Part shown: positions 23,514 to 34,429 of the stretch, piece by piece
How the letters are laid out: the number at the start of each line of letters is the position of its first letter
How positions within the stretch are numbered: the first letter of the stretch is position 1
Source of the DNA: Linanthus parryae
Lineage: Eukaryota > Streptophyta > Magnoliopsida > Ericales > Polemoniaceae
Direction: 5' to 3'
Length of the DNA: 64,000 nt
NCBI GenBank assembly: GCA_023055425.1
Contig: JALGPY010000006.1
Location: 89,005,935-89,069,934, forward strand
The notes under the pieces: generated by a model
The model's database searches: none
What the model was told of the DNA's origin: nothing
Seen by the model: only the letters and a program-made list of their open reading frames with translations
Translations under genes and position numbers: made by a program

Positions 23514-24949
23514 TGTAAGGTTTTGATGTAGGTAACGCAGCGGAATAACAAAATTAATCCTACTCAAAGCCCACCAAGGATCACAGGAAGAGACATCATA
23601 ACATGATTAAGGACATAGAAGATGTGTACCTTTTGATTTGTGAGATCACACGAAGAATGATGTCCTCGTCTCTACGGTTGATCCACGTCTAGAGGTGAGA
23701 TCTAGATTCTTCCTTCAATCAAGTGCTAGCTTGAACCTTGGAGGAAGAGGGATGAAGATCAAAGCAACAAATCACCAAGGCAACAAAGGAGGGGCGGCCT
23801 CCTTCTTGCCGTCGGGTAGAGGGGCTGACGGGGGCTAGGGTTTCGGCCCTAGCTCTTGTCTTGCTCTCTCTTTTGCTCTCTCTCACTCTTTATGTGTTAT
23901 GACTAATAACTCATGTTGTGGGAAGGAAGCTAGAGCCTCCTTTATATACTCCAACAACTCCTTGTTGTTTCCATAAAAGAGTTTTCTTGTTCTAGTAGGA
24001 CTAGAACTATTCCCTTCCTTGCAAATTAGTCCTACTAAGTTTGCAAGGTGTTGCACAATGATCCTTCTATTAATTAATCCATATTAATTAATCCCAAATC
24101 TAGCTCTACTCTATTTGACGTGTGACCCCATAGGTTTCTATATAGTTGGTAGTAACTATTACTAACATGGAGCGGTGTCTAGCAACACATCCATGCAACC
24201 CAACCAATAGAAATAGTCAGTGATCCCGACAAACCTTTGTGCCCAATATGTCAAATTGCATTATCCCTTTGTCTCCATATCCGGATTGGACACGAGACAT
24301 AAATAGTCACACTCGTATATCCAATCCATAGTTCCTCGATCCTGGGAATATGCTTATGCTTGCAGATAACATTAATATCTCTATATTAATTTATCTGAGT
24401 CTGGCCAGACATTCAATAAGCCTCATCCCTCGAGTGGCCGTGGATATTTACCCCCATTATGTGGGAGGGACAAATCCTATCTACATCACTACGATCTCTA
24501 AGCTTGCTTCCTATCACGCCCGATAGCCACCTTTATGATTACCCAGTTACGGTGTAACGTTTGATAACATCAAAGCGCAATATTTCACAACTAGAGTATC
24601 TAGTGACTTCAAGTCTAAGGATTGCAATAATATTAGCACTACGAAAAGCGATTGTGACTTCACATAATCTAATGTATCCTTTTCGTCGTGGGTCAATCCA
24701 GTATGCCATTACTCCTAATGCATACCCATGTGTTAGACTTGATATCTCCATATCAATCTACCCACATACTAGTCTATATTTGATTGTCCTATTAATCAAT
24801 ATAATTGACTAGAGATATTTAAGATAAATAACACAATTTATCTAAGGACTTCATTATATTAAATATCGCCATAAATAATAAATGAATATTCTAGCCAAAA
24901 CATTGTTCATACTAAATCTACGATTGCCTCTAGGGCATCTATTCCAACA
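23514..24949 (-). repeat. Copia C 3' LTR (left on the plus strand)
   Basis: On the minus strand it runs TGTTGGAAT to CCTTACA, 1436 bp. It carries one copy of the 30-bp unit that is doubled in the other LTR. Confidence 0.95.
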
Positions 24950-24963
24950 GTCTCCCACTTGCA

Positions 24964-26691
24964 CTAGAGCCAATCTGGCGCATCTCGTATGCCTATAGAT
25001 CTGGCGTGCCCTTCATGCTTTCCCTGCGCAAGAGGTTTCGTGAGCGGATCTGACACGTTGTCATCTGTCGGAATCTTGCATATCTTCACATCTCCTCGAT
25101 CGATCATATCACGAATAAGATGGAATCTCCTAAGTACATGCTTTGACTTTTGGTGCGATCTTGGTTCCTTCGCCTGTGCGATTGCCCCAGAGTTGTCACA
25201 GTACAACTCTACGGGATCCACTATGCTAGGGACCACACCGAGCTCAGTGATAAACTTCTTTATCCATACTGCCTCTTTTGATGCTTCCGCAGCAGCAATG
25301 TACTCAGCTTCTGTTGTAGAATCAGCAACTGTGCCTTGTTTGGAACTTTTCCAGCTCACAGCTCCTCCATTCAGGCAAAACACGTATCCAGACTGCGATC
25401 TGTAATCATCCTTGTCGGTTTGGAAGCTTGCGTCAGTGTAACCCTTTACACTTAGCTCTTCCATTCCTCCAAATATCAAGAACACATCCTTAGTTCTTCT
25501 TAAGTACTTTAGGATGTTCTTGACAGCAATCCAGTGACTCTCACCCGGATTGGACTGATATCTGCTCACCATACTCAACGCGTATGATACGTCTGGTCTA
25601 GTACATAGCATGGCGTACATGATGGATCCTATGGCCGAAGCATAGGGTATCCTGCTCATGCGGTCCTTCTCCATCTCGTTGGAGGGACAGTCATTCTTGG
25701 AAAGAGTGACTCCATGTGACATGGGCAAGAATCCCTTCTTGGAATCTTGCATGTTGAACCTCTTCAACACCTTGTCAATATATGTACTCTGACTTAGGCC
25801 AAGCAACCTTTTAGATCTATCTCTATAGATCTTTATACCCAGTATATAGGCTGCGTCTCCTAATTCTTTCATCGCAAAGCACTTTCCTAGCCAATCTTTA
25901 ACAGATTGCAGAGTAGGAATATCATTGCCAATGATTAGTATGTCATCCACATACAAGACCAGAAATACTATAGAGCTCCCACTAACCTTCTTGTAAACAC
26001 AAGGCTCATCTTCGTTCTTGATGAAGCCAAACTCTTTGACCGCGTCATCAAAACGTCGATTCCAGCTCCTAGAAGCTTGCTTTAATCCATAAATGGATCT
26101 TTGCAGCTTACAGACTTTATTGGCATTCTCTGGATCCTCAAAACCCTCTGGTTGTGTCATGTACACATCCTCAAGGAGGTTCCCATAAAGGAACGCTGTT
26201 TTGACATCCATTTGCCAAATCTCATAGTCGTAGTATGCTGCAATAGCAAGTAAGATTCGAATGGATTTAGTCATGGCGACTGGTGAAAAGGTCTCATCAT
26301 AGTCAATACCATGAATCTGTCTATAACCTTTGGCCACCAATCGTCCCTTATAGGCAACTACCTTGCCATCCATGTCGGTCTTCTTCTTGAAGACCCACTT
26401 GCACCCTATGGGTCGAGCCCCTTCGGGTGGTTCCACCAAAGTCCATACTTTGTTGGTATACATGGAATCCATTTCGGATCTCATGGCTTCAAGCCACTTC
26501 TTAGAGTCTGGGCCACTCATGGCTTCTCCATAGTTTGCAGGCTCATCATCCATGAGTGGTACGTCATCGGGCTCAGTCACGAGGAGTCCATACCTCTCTG
26601 GCTCATGACGCACTCTTCCTGATCTACGGAGTTCCTGTGTTACCTGAACAGAGTCTTCCACAACTTCTTGTGGTTCCTGTTCATGTTCCAT
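24964..26691 (-). CDS. Copia C reverse transcriptase and RNase H
   Basis: A 575-codon frame starts at the ATG at 26689-26691. Reverse transcriptase comes first: WTLVEPPEGARPIGCKWVFK, MDVKTAFLYG, YMTQPEGFEDP and the catalytic YVDDILIIG. RNase H follows, with YAMLCTRPDVSYA just upstream, then YTDASFQTD, STTEAEYIAAAEA, YCDNSGAIAQA and a C-terminal tail with DNVSDPLTKPLA. All catalytic motifs look intact. In a normal plant Copia this is the C-terminal third of one polyprotein of about 1,300-1,400 residues. Here it opens in a different frame, its ATG sharing one base with the stop of the upstream frame (TAATG). Expression would need re-initiation or frameshifting, or this is a recent indel. Confidence 0.93.
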   Translation of the reverse strand: MEHEQEPQEVVEDSVQVTQELRRSGRVRHEPERYGLLVTEPDDVPLMDDEPANYGEAMSGPDSKKWLEAMRSEMDSMYTNKVWTLVEPPEGARPIGCKWVFKKKTDMDGKVVAYKGRLVAKGYRQIHGIDYDETFSPVAMTKSIRILLAIAAYYDYEIWQMDVKTAFLYGNLLEDVYMTQPEGFEDPENANKVCKLQRSIYGLKQASRSWNRRFDDAVKEFGFIKNEDEPCVYKKVSGSSIVFLVLYVDDILIIGNDIPTLQSVKDWLGKCFAMKELGDAAYILGIKIYRDRSKRLLGLSQSTYIDKVLKRFNMQDSKKGFLPMSHGVTLSKNDCPSNEMEKDRMSRIPYASAIGSIMYAMLCTRPDVSYALSMVSRYQSNPGESHWIAVKNILKYLRRTKDVFLIFGGMEELSVKGYTDASFQTDKDDYRSQSGYVFCLNGGAVSWKSSKQGTVADSTTEAEYIAAAEASKEAVWIKKFITELGVVPSIVDPVELYCDNSGAIAQAKEPRSHQKSKHVLRRFHLIRDMIDRGDVKICKIPTDDNVSDPLTKPLAQGKHEGHARSIGIRDAPDWL

Positions 26692-28265
26692 TATTGGTTC
26701 AGTGGTTCATGAATTTCTTCAAGTTCTACAACCCTCCCACTTGCTTCTTTAGAGACTAGTTCTCTTTCTAGAAACACGCCGGTCCGAGCAACAAACACTT
26801 TGTTCTCGATAGGGTTATAGAAGTAATATCCTTTAGTCTCCTTAGGATATCCCACAAACTTACACTTATCCGCTTTAGGCCCGAGCTTGTCTGTTTGTAA
26901 ACGCTTTACATAGACGTCGCAGCCCCAAATCTTCATAAACGACACTATGGGACGCTTCCCAGTCCATATCTCATATGGCGTCTTCATGACTGATTTGGAT
27001 GGAACACGGTTAATGGTAAAAGCTGCAGTCATTAGAGCATGTCCCCAAAAGGATATCGGAAGATCTGTTTGAGACATCATAGATCGCACCATATCCAATA
27101 GAGTGCGATTCCTCCTCTCAGATACACCATTCCATTGTGGTGTCCCAGGTGGAGTGAGCTGGGATACTATCCCACACTCTCTAAGATACTCATCAAACTC
27201 TTGGCTTAAGTATTCTCCTCCACGATCCGATCGTAGAGCTTTAATACTTTTGCCAAGTTGCTTCTCTACTTCGCTCTTGAATTCTTTGAACAATTCAAAG
27301 GATTCGGATTTGGCCTTCATAAGGTATACAAATCCATATCTACTGAAATCATCAGTAAATGTGATGAAGTAGGTATAACCACCTCTGGCAGGCGTGGGGA
27401 ATGGTCCGCATACATCAGTATGTATGAGTGCCAATAACTCACTAGTCCGCTCGCCTTTCTTATTGAAAGGGGAATTTGTCATTTTTCCTAATAAACCAGA
27501 TTCACATGTCTCATATGATTCCAAATCAAATGAGTCTAGAAGTCCATCCTTATGGAGTCTAGATATGCGTTTCTCATTTATATGGCCTAAACGACAGTGC
27601 CATAGATACGTAGGATTTAAATCATTAGTTTTAATCCTTTTAGTATTTATGTTATAGATTGGATTATTTAGATCAAGGATATACAATCCATTAGACAAAT
27701 GCGCACTACAATAGTGCATACTATCAAAATAAATGGAGCAACACTTGTCCTTTATTGAAATAGAAAAACCTTTCTCGTCCAAACAAGAAACGGAAATAAT
27801 GTTTCTGCTCATAGCAGGCACATAAAAGCAATTGTCTAATTCTAAAATAAGTCCAGAAGGAAAAGATAGCTCATAAACGCCTACAGCTAATGCAGCAACC
27901 CTTGCTCCATTCCCGACGCGCAAGTCTATCTCCCCTTTTCGCAATCTTCTACTTCTTTTCAAATCCTGCACATTACGACAAATGTGAGAACCACATCCGG
28001 TATCTAATACCCAGGATGATGAAATAGAAAGATTGACGTCTATAACATAAATACCTGGTGGTGGTGGAATCACTATTCCAAGCTTCTTATCCTCCAGATA
28101 TTTAGGGCAATTCCTCCTCCAGTGACCCGGCTGGCTGCAGTAGTGACACTCACCTTTAGCCACGCCTCCACTAGGCTTTAGGGCTTCCTTGGATTTCGCA
28201 ACTTTCTTGCGTTTTCCTTTTGAAGTAGATGCAACTGACTTGCCCTTCTTCTTGTGGACCATCAA
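26691..28265 (-). CDS. Copia C zinc knuckle, protease and integrase
   Basis: Near the N-terminus lies a CCHC knuckle (CHYCSQPGHWRRNCP). An aspartic protease follows with WVLDTGCGSHIC, then a pre-integrase domain with LWHCRLGHINEKRISRL, and an integrase core. The core includes IHTDVCGPFPTPARGG, RSDRGGEYLS and NGVSERRNRTLLDMVRSMM, giving a D,D-35-E-type set. The first in-frame ATG is about 28262 (the frame is open from slightly further upstream, where it overlaps the gag frame). It ends with TAA at 26691-26693. Relative to the gag frame it is shifted by +1 nucleotide. Confidence 0.93.
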   Translation of the reverse strand: MMVHKKKGKSVASTSKGKRKKVAKSKEALKPSGGVAKGECHYCSQPGHWRRNCPKYLEDKKLGIVIPPPPGIYVIDVNLSISSSWVLDTGCGSHICRNVQDLKRSRRLRKGEIDLRVGNGARVAALAVGVYELSFPSGLILELDNCFYVPAMSRNIISVSCLDEKGFSISIKDKCCSIYFDSMHYCSAHLSNGLYILDLNNPIYNINTKRIKTNDLNPTYLWHCRLGHINEKRISRLHKDGLLDSFDLESYETCESGLLGKMTNSPFNKKGERTSELLALIHTDVCGPFPTPARGGYTYFITFTDDFSRYGFVYLMKAKSESFELFKEFKSEVEKQLGKSIKALRSDRGGEYLSQEFDEYLRECGIVSQLTPPGTPQWNGVSERRNRTLLDMVRSMMSQTDLPISFWGHALMTAAFTINRVPSKSVMKTPYEIWTGKRPIVSFMKIWGCDVYVKRLQTDKLGPKADKCKFVGYPKETKGYYFYNPIENKVFVARTGVFLERELVSKEASGRVVELEEIHEPLNQ

Positions 28266-28920
28266 TGGCCTTGCCCTTGCCTTTATTGATGCTTTGCTCA
28301 GCTGTCTTTAGCATGTTCAATAAGTCTGGCAAAGACTTGTTGATCTCGTTCATATTATAGTTCATGATGAACTGATTATAACTGTCAGGCAACGATTGCA
28401 GGACGAGATCAGTCGCCAAGTCCTGGCCGAGTGGGAACCCCAGTCTCTCAAGGTTCTCTATGTACCCGATCATTCGGAGTACATGAGGGCCTACTGGATT
28501 CCCCTCTGCAAGACTTCTTTTGAACAACGCTTTAGACACCTCATAGCGCTCATGCCTTGCCTGTTCCTGAAACAATTGTTTCAAGTGTATGATCATATCA
28601 TAGGCTTCCATGTTCTCGTGTTGCTTCTGAAGCTCACTAGTCATGGTACAAAGCATGAGGCAAGTCACGTCATTAGAATCATCAACATGTTTCTGACGTG
28701 CCCTTACTGCCGCTAGTAGAGACTCATCTTGTGGTGGGTCTGGAATTGGAGTGTCCAAGACGTACAGCTTCTTTTCTTGCTTGAGGACAATCCTCAAGTT
28801 TCTGTACCAGTCAAGGAAATTTGTTCCAGACAATTTATCCTTCTCAAGGACAGATCGTAGGGATGAACTCGATGCGTTGTTGTTTGCCATTTGGAATTCT
28901 ACAAAACGAGAAATATGCAA
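28171..28920 (-). CDS. Copia C Gag (capsid)
   Basis: A 249-codon frame begins at 28920. MANNNASSSSLRSVLEKD is a more likely start (a second Met ten codons in), followed by KLSGTNFLDWYRNLRIVLKQ, typical of the UBN2/retrotran_gag_2 capsid of plant Copia. A helical stretch around VLQSLPDSYNQF follows. The last 30 or so residues are in the overlap with the next frame and look out of frame, because the zinc knuckle that normally ends Gag is encoded by the next frame. A one-base indel near 28255-28265 would explain this. Confidence 0.92.
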   Translation of the reverse strand: MHISRFVEFQMANNNASSSSLRSVLEKDKLSGTNFLDWYRNLRIVLKQEKKLYVLDTPIPDPPQDESLLAAVRARQKHVDDSNDVTCLMLCTMTSELQKQHENMEAYDMIIHLKQLFQEQARHERYEVSKALFKRSLAEGNPVGPHVLRMIGYIENLERLGFPLGQDLATDLVLQSLPDSYNQFIMNYNMNEINKSLPDLLNMLKTAEQSINKGKGKAIDGPQEEGQVSCIYFKRKTQESCEIQGSPKA

Positions 28921-30489
28921 TTTAGTATTTTGAACAATTTAACTATATTTAATAATGGCTAGATCATTAAATATAGCTCCCACTATTTTTCTCGGATTAA
29001 TAGCCCTCACTATTAAAGCGGAAAATATCTTTATATTTTCTAGTGGGTCCAAGATCCTTATTTCACTTCTTCTTGAGCTTGCTTTGGCAAGTCACCCAAG
29101 AATTGGTTATTTAGGTAGGAACCATTCCAATTGCATCCCATGCAACTCTTGGTCCAATTAGGTGAATAAATTCCTTTTATTCTTTATCCAATTGGATAAC
29201 TCCTAATTGTCATGCCTCTGAGCTCATCAATCCAATTGAATCTTGCCTAGTTGCGTCCAACCTCTTACTTTCAACATAAACGCATTACTAGCTTGCGTCG
29301 TCCGCAACACATCATGAAAAATTAAAATCGCCTTGCTTTGGCAAGCCCGAATTTTAATAGGCCATGATCATGAAGGGTGTTTTGGCAAGAGAAGGCAAAA
29401 CGCAATATTTAATTGAGGGATTTCTTTTTAATTTGTTTGGTTGATCTTTATCAACATGGTCTGCTTATTTGGATTGGGCTATCCACAATAAAAGACCAAC
29501 CTTGTTTATTATTATCTTGTTATCGTTTTGCTTGTAGCGCCATACACACAAAATAAATAACAAGGCATGAATAATAAACATCCACAAAATAAAATAAAAA
29601 AAAAACGTGGCATGGATATGGCCTCTAGACTAATGATATTATCAAGCCAATGATAATATCTAATTGCCCTAAAGTGCCGAGCTCATCTCCATGTGCTCCA
29701 CCATAGCTGCGCGTCTAGGGATGTCTTTTGGCTCCTTTGGTTCTCCAGTCTTCTTCTCCATGCTCTTGGCTATCATCTAAATATTACTAATTCTAGCCTA
29801 ACATCTAGAATAAATAAATAACAAAAGCCTCACATGTTGAGGAGAAAAAGAACGACTCGCAGGCCGTAAAACTTAATTAATTATTACATTAATTTGATCA
29901 GCTCGCAGGCCGTAAACCAAACCACAAAACAATAAACATCCACAATTCTAGGCCATATCCATCCACCATGCAATAAAGCACATAATACAGTTAAAACCAA
30001 TTTTTAACGCGCTTGTTTAATTTTAATGAAATTGGGTAACTAGGGTTTCACAACGGTCCAAAGGGTCCAAGCCAACAAGTGGCCCGAACCCTAGGACCGC
30101 CGCACGCCTAGGAGGCCGCGGCCTTGCTTGGCGCGCAAGGGAGGGGCGGGCGGCTAGGGTTTCGGCCCTAGTCTCCTTCCTCCTTCCTTGTTGCCCAAGC
30201 AAGGTTGTTTCCTTATGGATTTAATTCCATAATTTTGTTTCCATAATTGAAAACCCCTTTTCAATCATGTGCCCATGAACCCTAATTTTTCAAGAACCCA
30301 ATTATTCACATCCTATGTGATTAAACTCACCAATTCTAACATCCAATGTTAAATTGGGTCTTGTTTGATTGAATCAAATTCAATATTGCATCTACTATGC
30401 CAATTTTCAGTTTCGCGTAATAAACAATAATACGGTGTATGAACTGAAATCGTAAACACATAATATCATGTTATGCTCTACGACCTGTG

Positions 30490-30501
30490 GCTCTGATACC
30501 A
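30490..30501 (-). other. Copia C primer binding site
   Basis: On the minus strand TGGTATCAGAGC lies directly after the 5' LTR end. It is identical to the site in element B and complementary to initiator tRNA-Met. Confidence 0.93.
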
Positions 30502-30502
30502 C

Positions 30503-31968
30503 TGTAAGGTTTTGATGTAGGTAACGCAGCGGAATAACAAAATTAATCCTACTCAAAGCCCACCAAGGATCACAGGAAGAGACATCATAACATGATTAAG
30601 GACATAGAAGATGTGTACCTTTTGATTTGTGAGATCACACGAAGAATGATGTCCTCGTCTCTACGGTTGATCCACGTCTAGAGGTGAGATCTAGATTCTT
30701 CCTTCAATCAAGTGCTAGCTTGAACCTTGGAGGAAGAGGGATGAAGATCAAAGCAACAAATCACCAAGGCAACAAAGGAGGGGCGGCCTCCTTCTTGCCG
30801 TCGGGTAGAGGGGCGGCCTCCTTCTTGCCGTCGGGTAGAGGGGCTGACGGGGGCTAGGGTTTCGGCCCTAGCTCTTGTCTTGCTCTCTCTTTTGCTCTCT
30901 CTCACTCTTTATGTGTTATGACTAATAACTCATGTTGTGGGAAGGAAGCTAGAGCCTCCTTTATATACTCCAACAACTCCTTGTTGTTTCCATAAAAGAG
31001 TTTTCTTGTTCTAGTAGGACTAGAACTATTCCCTTCCTTGCAAATTAGTCCTACTAAGTTTGCAAGGTGTTGCACAATGATCCTTCTATTAATTAATCCA
31101 TATTAATTAATCCCAAATCTAGCTCTACTCTATTTGACGTGTGACCCCATAGGTTTCTATATAGTTGGTAGTAACTATTACTAACATGGAGCGGTGTCTA
31201 GCAACACATCCATGCAACCCAACCAATAGAAATAGTCAGTGATCCCGACAAACCTTTGTGCCCAATATGTCAAATTGCATTATCCCTTTGTCTCCATATC
31301 CGGATTGGACACGAGACATAAATAGTCACACTCGTATATCCAATCCATAGTTCCTCGATCCTGGGAATATGCTTATGCTTGCAGATAACATTAATATCTC
31401 TATATTAATTTATCTGAGTCTGGCCAGACATTCAATAAGCCTCATCCCTCGAGTGGCCGTGGATATTTACCCCCATTATGTGGGAGGGACAAATCCTATC
31501 TACATCACTACGATCTCTAAGCTTGCTTCCTATCACGCCCGATAGCCGCCTTTATGATTACCCAGTTACGGTGTAACGTTTGATAACATCAAAGCGCAAT
31601 ATTTCACAACTAGAGTATCTAGTGACTTCAAGTCTAAGGATTGCAATAATATTAGCACTACGAAAAGCGATTGTGACTTCACATAATCTAATGTATTCTT
31701 TTCGTCGTGGGTCAATCCAGTATGCCATTACTCCTAATGCATACCCATGTGTTAGACTTGATATCTCCATATCAATCTACCCACATACTAGTCTATATTT
31801 GATTGTCCTATTAATCAATATAATTGACTAGGGATATTTAAGATAAATAACACAATTTATCTAAGGACTTCATTATATTAAATATCGCCATAAATAATAA
31901 ATGAATATTCTAGCCAAAACATTGTTCATACTAAATCTACGATTGCCTCTAGGGCATCTATTCCAACA
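30503..31968 (-). repeat. Copia C 5' LTR (right on the plus strand)
   Basis: 1466 bp, 30 bp longer than its partner because a unit starting GGGCGGCCTCC is present twice (30781-30810 and 30811-30840). Otherwise I see only three substitutions against the other LTR. Confidence 0.95.
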
Positions 31969-34301
31969 GTCTAAGGCAGGGAGATCCATTTTCCCCCTTT
32001 CTCTTTGCTCTTTGTGCTGAGGTACTGTCTAGCTCTCTTCAAGTGGCTAAATCTGATAACTTAATTCAAGGCATTCCCTTTTCTAGAAATAAAACTATTT
32101 CTCATCTTCAGTTTGCTGATGACACTCTCCTGTTTTTCAAAATCCAATCTTCTACTAGCTGTAACATAAAAAACCTTCTTGATGCCTTTGCTTCTCAATC
32201 TGGACAAGCCATTAACCTAGACAAGTCTTCTCTTGTCTTTAGTCCTAACTGCTCAGACTCTGATAGATTGCAGTTTTCTACCACTTTAGGTTTGACCCCC
32301 CATGAGTCCATAGGGAAATACTTAGGTATCTTTCTAGATAAAAAAATGATCTAACAAAGAGCTTATAAAAACTACTATTATGAAAATCAATGACAAATGT
32401 GCGGGTTGGCAAGGCCTTCTTCTCAACTCCTTTGGAAGAGCAACTCTTATTAAGTCTGTTCTCAATAGTTATCTTGTTTACCTATGTCTGTATGTATCTT
32501 CCCTAACAAAGATTGTGATGCCATCCAATCCATTCTTTCAAGATTCTTCTGGGCAGGTTCACCCTTTAAAAGGTGCATTCATTGGCTCTCTTGGGATTTT
32601 CTGTGCAACAGAACCCAATATGGGGGTTTGGCTTTTAGAAACTTACAATGTTTCAATAAGCTCTTATTGCTAAAAACTGTTGGAGACTTGTTAAAGACTC
32701 TACTAGTTTCTTCAGTTCCTACTTTATTTCTAAGTACTGTAAAAGACAAAATTTCTTCTCTATTAAGTCTACCTCTTTAGCCTCATGTGCTTGGAAAAAC
32801 ATTTGTCAAGGAAGAAGTACTCTCTCCCTTGGATTGCAGTGGAAAATTGCCAATGGTCAATCTCTTATGGTGAGAAATGATGGATGGATTCCAGATGTGC
32901 CTGGAGACTCTATAAGTGACTGTTTAAGGCAAACTGACCCGGATGGCAGAGTTAAAAAGGTGGCTTAGTTACTCACTCAAAACAGCCATGGTTGGAACAT
33001 CAATCTTCTTAATACTCTTTTCCCCCCTGGCTAAGTCAAATTCCTATAGGATTTAATGAGAACCAGGACACCCCCTTCTGGAAGTCTACCTCCAATGGAA
33101 TCTTCTCTGTAAAATCAGCTTACTATCTCCAAAATTACAATAACTCCTCTCCTACTCTCTCTGTCAAACGTATCCAATTCCATTCCAACTCTTATGATTT
33201 AAATTGGAAAAGACTATGGAGATCAGGTCTCCCTGCTAATTTACTTCATCTTTTCTGGCGAATTTGTTCTAATTCTTTACCTTGTTTAGCTAATATTCAC
33301 TATAGAATCCACTCTATTAACCCCAACTGTAACCATTGCCATAGCCTCATTGAAACCCCTGGACACATCTTCATCCATTGTCCTGTGGCTCAGCAGCTTT
33401 GGGAGAGAGCTCCTATTTCCACCACTTACAAACCTAACTCTAATATTGTTAATATACAACATTGGATTCTTAGCTGGTTTAGGAAAAAGAGGGCTCGTTG
33501 CTCCATTCAAAATTGGCATTGGATCCCAGCAATCTTTTGGGTTCTTTGGATTACCAGAAATAAAAGATTATTTGAGCAGCAAAATCCCTCTGCAGACCAA
33601 ATTTATTACCAAACTGAAGCTTTTGCCAATTTTATTTTGATTTGCTAATCTCCTAGTTTCTGTTCAGCTGCTAATCAATGGGTTGAAGTGGACGTAAAGA
33701 AAGGAAATTTCTCATGGAAGCCTGGGCAGATTCAGTTTGATCCACAGTTTGCTCCCCTTGCGCCTCAAGCCTTAGTGGAAGTGTCTGATGCTTTTCCTCT
33801 TGCCATGCTGCCTCCAGCGAGTTTGGCTCGTGCAAAAGCTTCTACATTCACGGAGGATAGTCCAGCTTTTGCTTCTTCTTCAGCTCATGATTCGTCTGGT
33901 GATCAGATCGTTGCTTCAGGGGAGGCTGTTGGTGCCAATGCTATTCAAGAAGTTGCTGGTGAAGGACTTCCCCCAATCCCTGATGATGAACTAATGTCGG
34001 CTGTGATCCCATTCATTGATGCGTAGGTGGTTTTATGGTTTTATGGATATGATCTCCTTTGGTGTCATCTATTGTAATATTTGTACTCTTCGGTTTCCCT
34101 AGACTGTTTTGGGTGATCGTTTGTTTTGTGCTCCGTGTTTGTGGGGTTAAGTCTCAAGTGTCTCGTCGTCTTTGAGTCTGATTTATCTCTCTTGCTAGTG
34201 TGTTGCCTTTATAGCGGATGTGTCTTTGAAGGATGTTAGTCGGTTCTTGATTGTCTATGTATTTGCGTGGTTTTATATTAATGAAGTTCTTTTGGTACCA
34301 C

Positions 34302-34321
34302 AAAAAAAAAAAAAAAAAAAA
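34302..34321 (+). other. LINE 1 poly-A tail
   Basis: Twenty consecutive A after the ORF2 end and about 270 bases of untranslated sequence. It marks the 3' end of the LINE. Confidence 0.92.
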
Positions 34322-34429
34322 GAAACACGTTAGTAATTACCTCACTATCTCGAGTATATCAGCAAATTGCGGGCATGCCGAGGCTGCTTAAAACATGTTT
34401 TAATTAATTGCACATCTATCAGTTAAGGT

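Larger units (their letters stand above)
23514..31968 (-). mobile_element. Copia element C, complete and very young
   Basis: It is flanked by a perfect 5-bp target duplication, GTCTA (23509-23513 and 31969-31973), inside LINE 1 reverse transcriptase. The LTRs are 23514-24949 and 30503-31968. The tRNA-Met primer site (minus strand) is at 30490-30501, and a purine tract lies at the other end (24950-24960). By eye the LTRs differ at three substitutions and one 30-bp tandem duplication. Gag, protease/integrase and RT/RNase H are almost fully open but in three overlapping frames. Element B is an older relative. Confidence 0.96.
21562..34026 (+). pseudogene. LINE 1 ORF2 (endonuclease, reverse transcriptase, zf-RVT), interrupted
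   Basis: It starts at the ATG in ATGA (21562) with MNLLSWNCRGLGQ, the APE-type endonuclease opening. FLSETKQ lies near 21655 and SDHSPLIL near 22230. Reverse transcriptase follows: SPLKAPGPDGFQPAFF near 22930, LDISKAFDRVRW near 23335, then RQGDPFSPFLFALCAE from 31973 and FADDTLLF near 32113 on the far side of Copia C. A zf-RVT domain lies near 33190-33420 (CNHCHSLIETPGHIFIHCP). The C-terminal extension to 34026 is acidic and Ala/Ser/Pro-rich. Several frameshifts (for example near 22050, 22290 and 22990) plus the 8.46-kb insertion make it non-functional. Confidence 0.88.
18960..34321 (+). mobile_element. LINE 1 (plant L1-type), split by Copia C
   Basis: Two reading-frame regions are present: ORF1 with a zinc knuckle, and ORF2 with endonuclease, reverse transcriptase and zf-RVT. 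An untranslated tail and a 20-base poly-A (34302-34321) follow. Copia C (23514-31968) interrupts the reverse transcriptase. Without it the LINE would be about 6.9 kb. The 5' end is a guess from where leader-like sequence begins. I could not find a target duplication matching the sequence after the poly-A. Confidence 0.88.

Noticed and set aside
24539..24812. Open frames within the Copia C LTRs (also 31558-31831)
   Set aside because: They lie on both strands of both LTRs, have no domain and no conserved role in LTRs.
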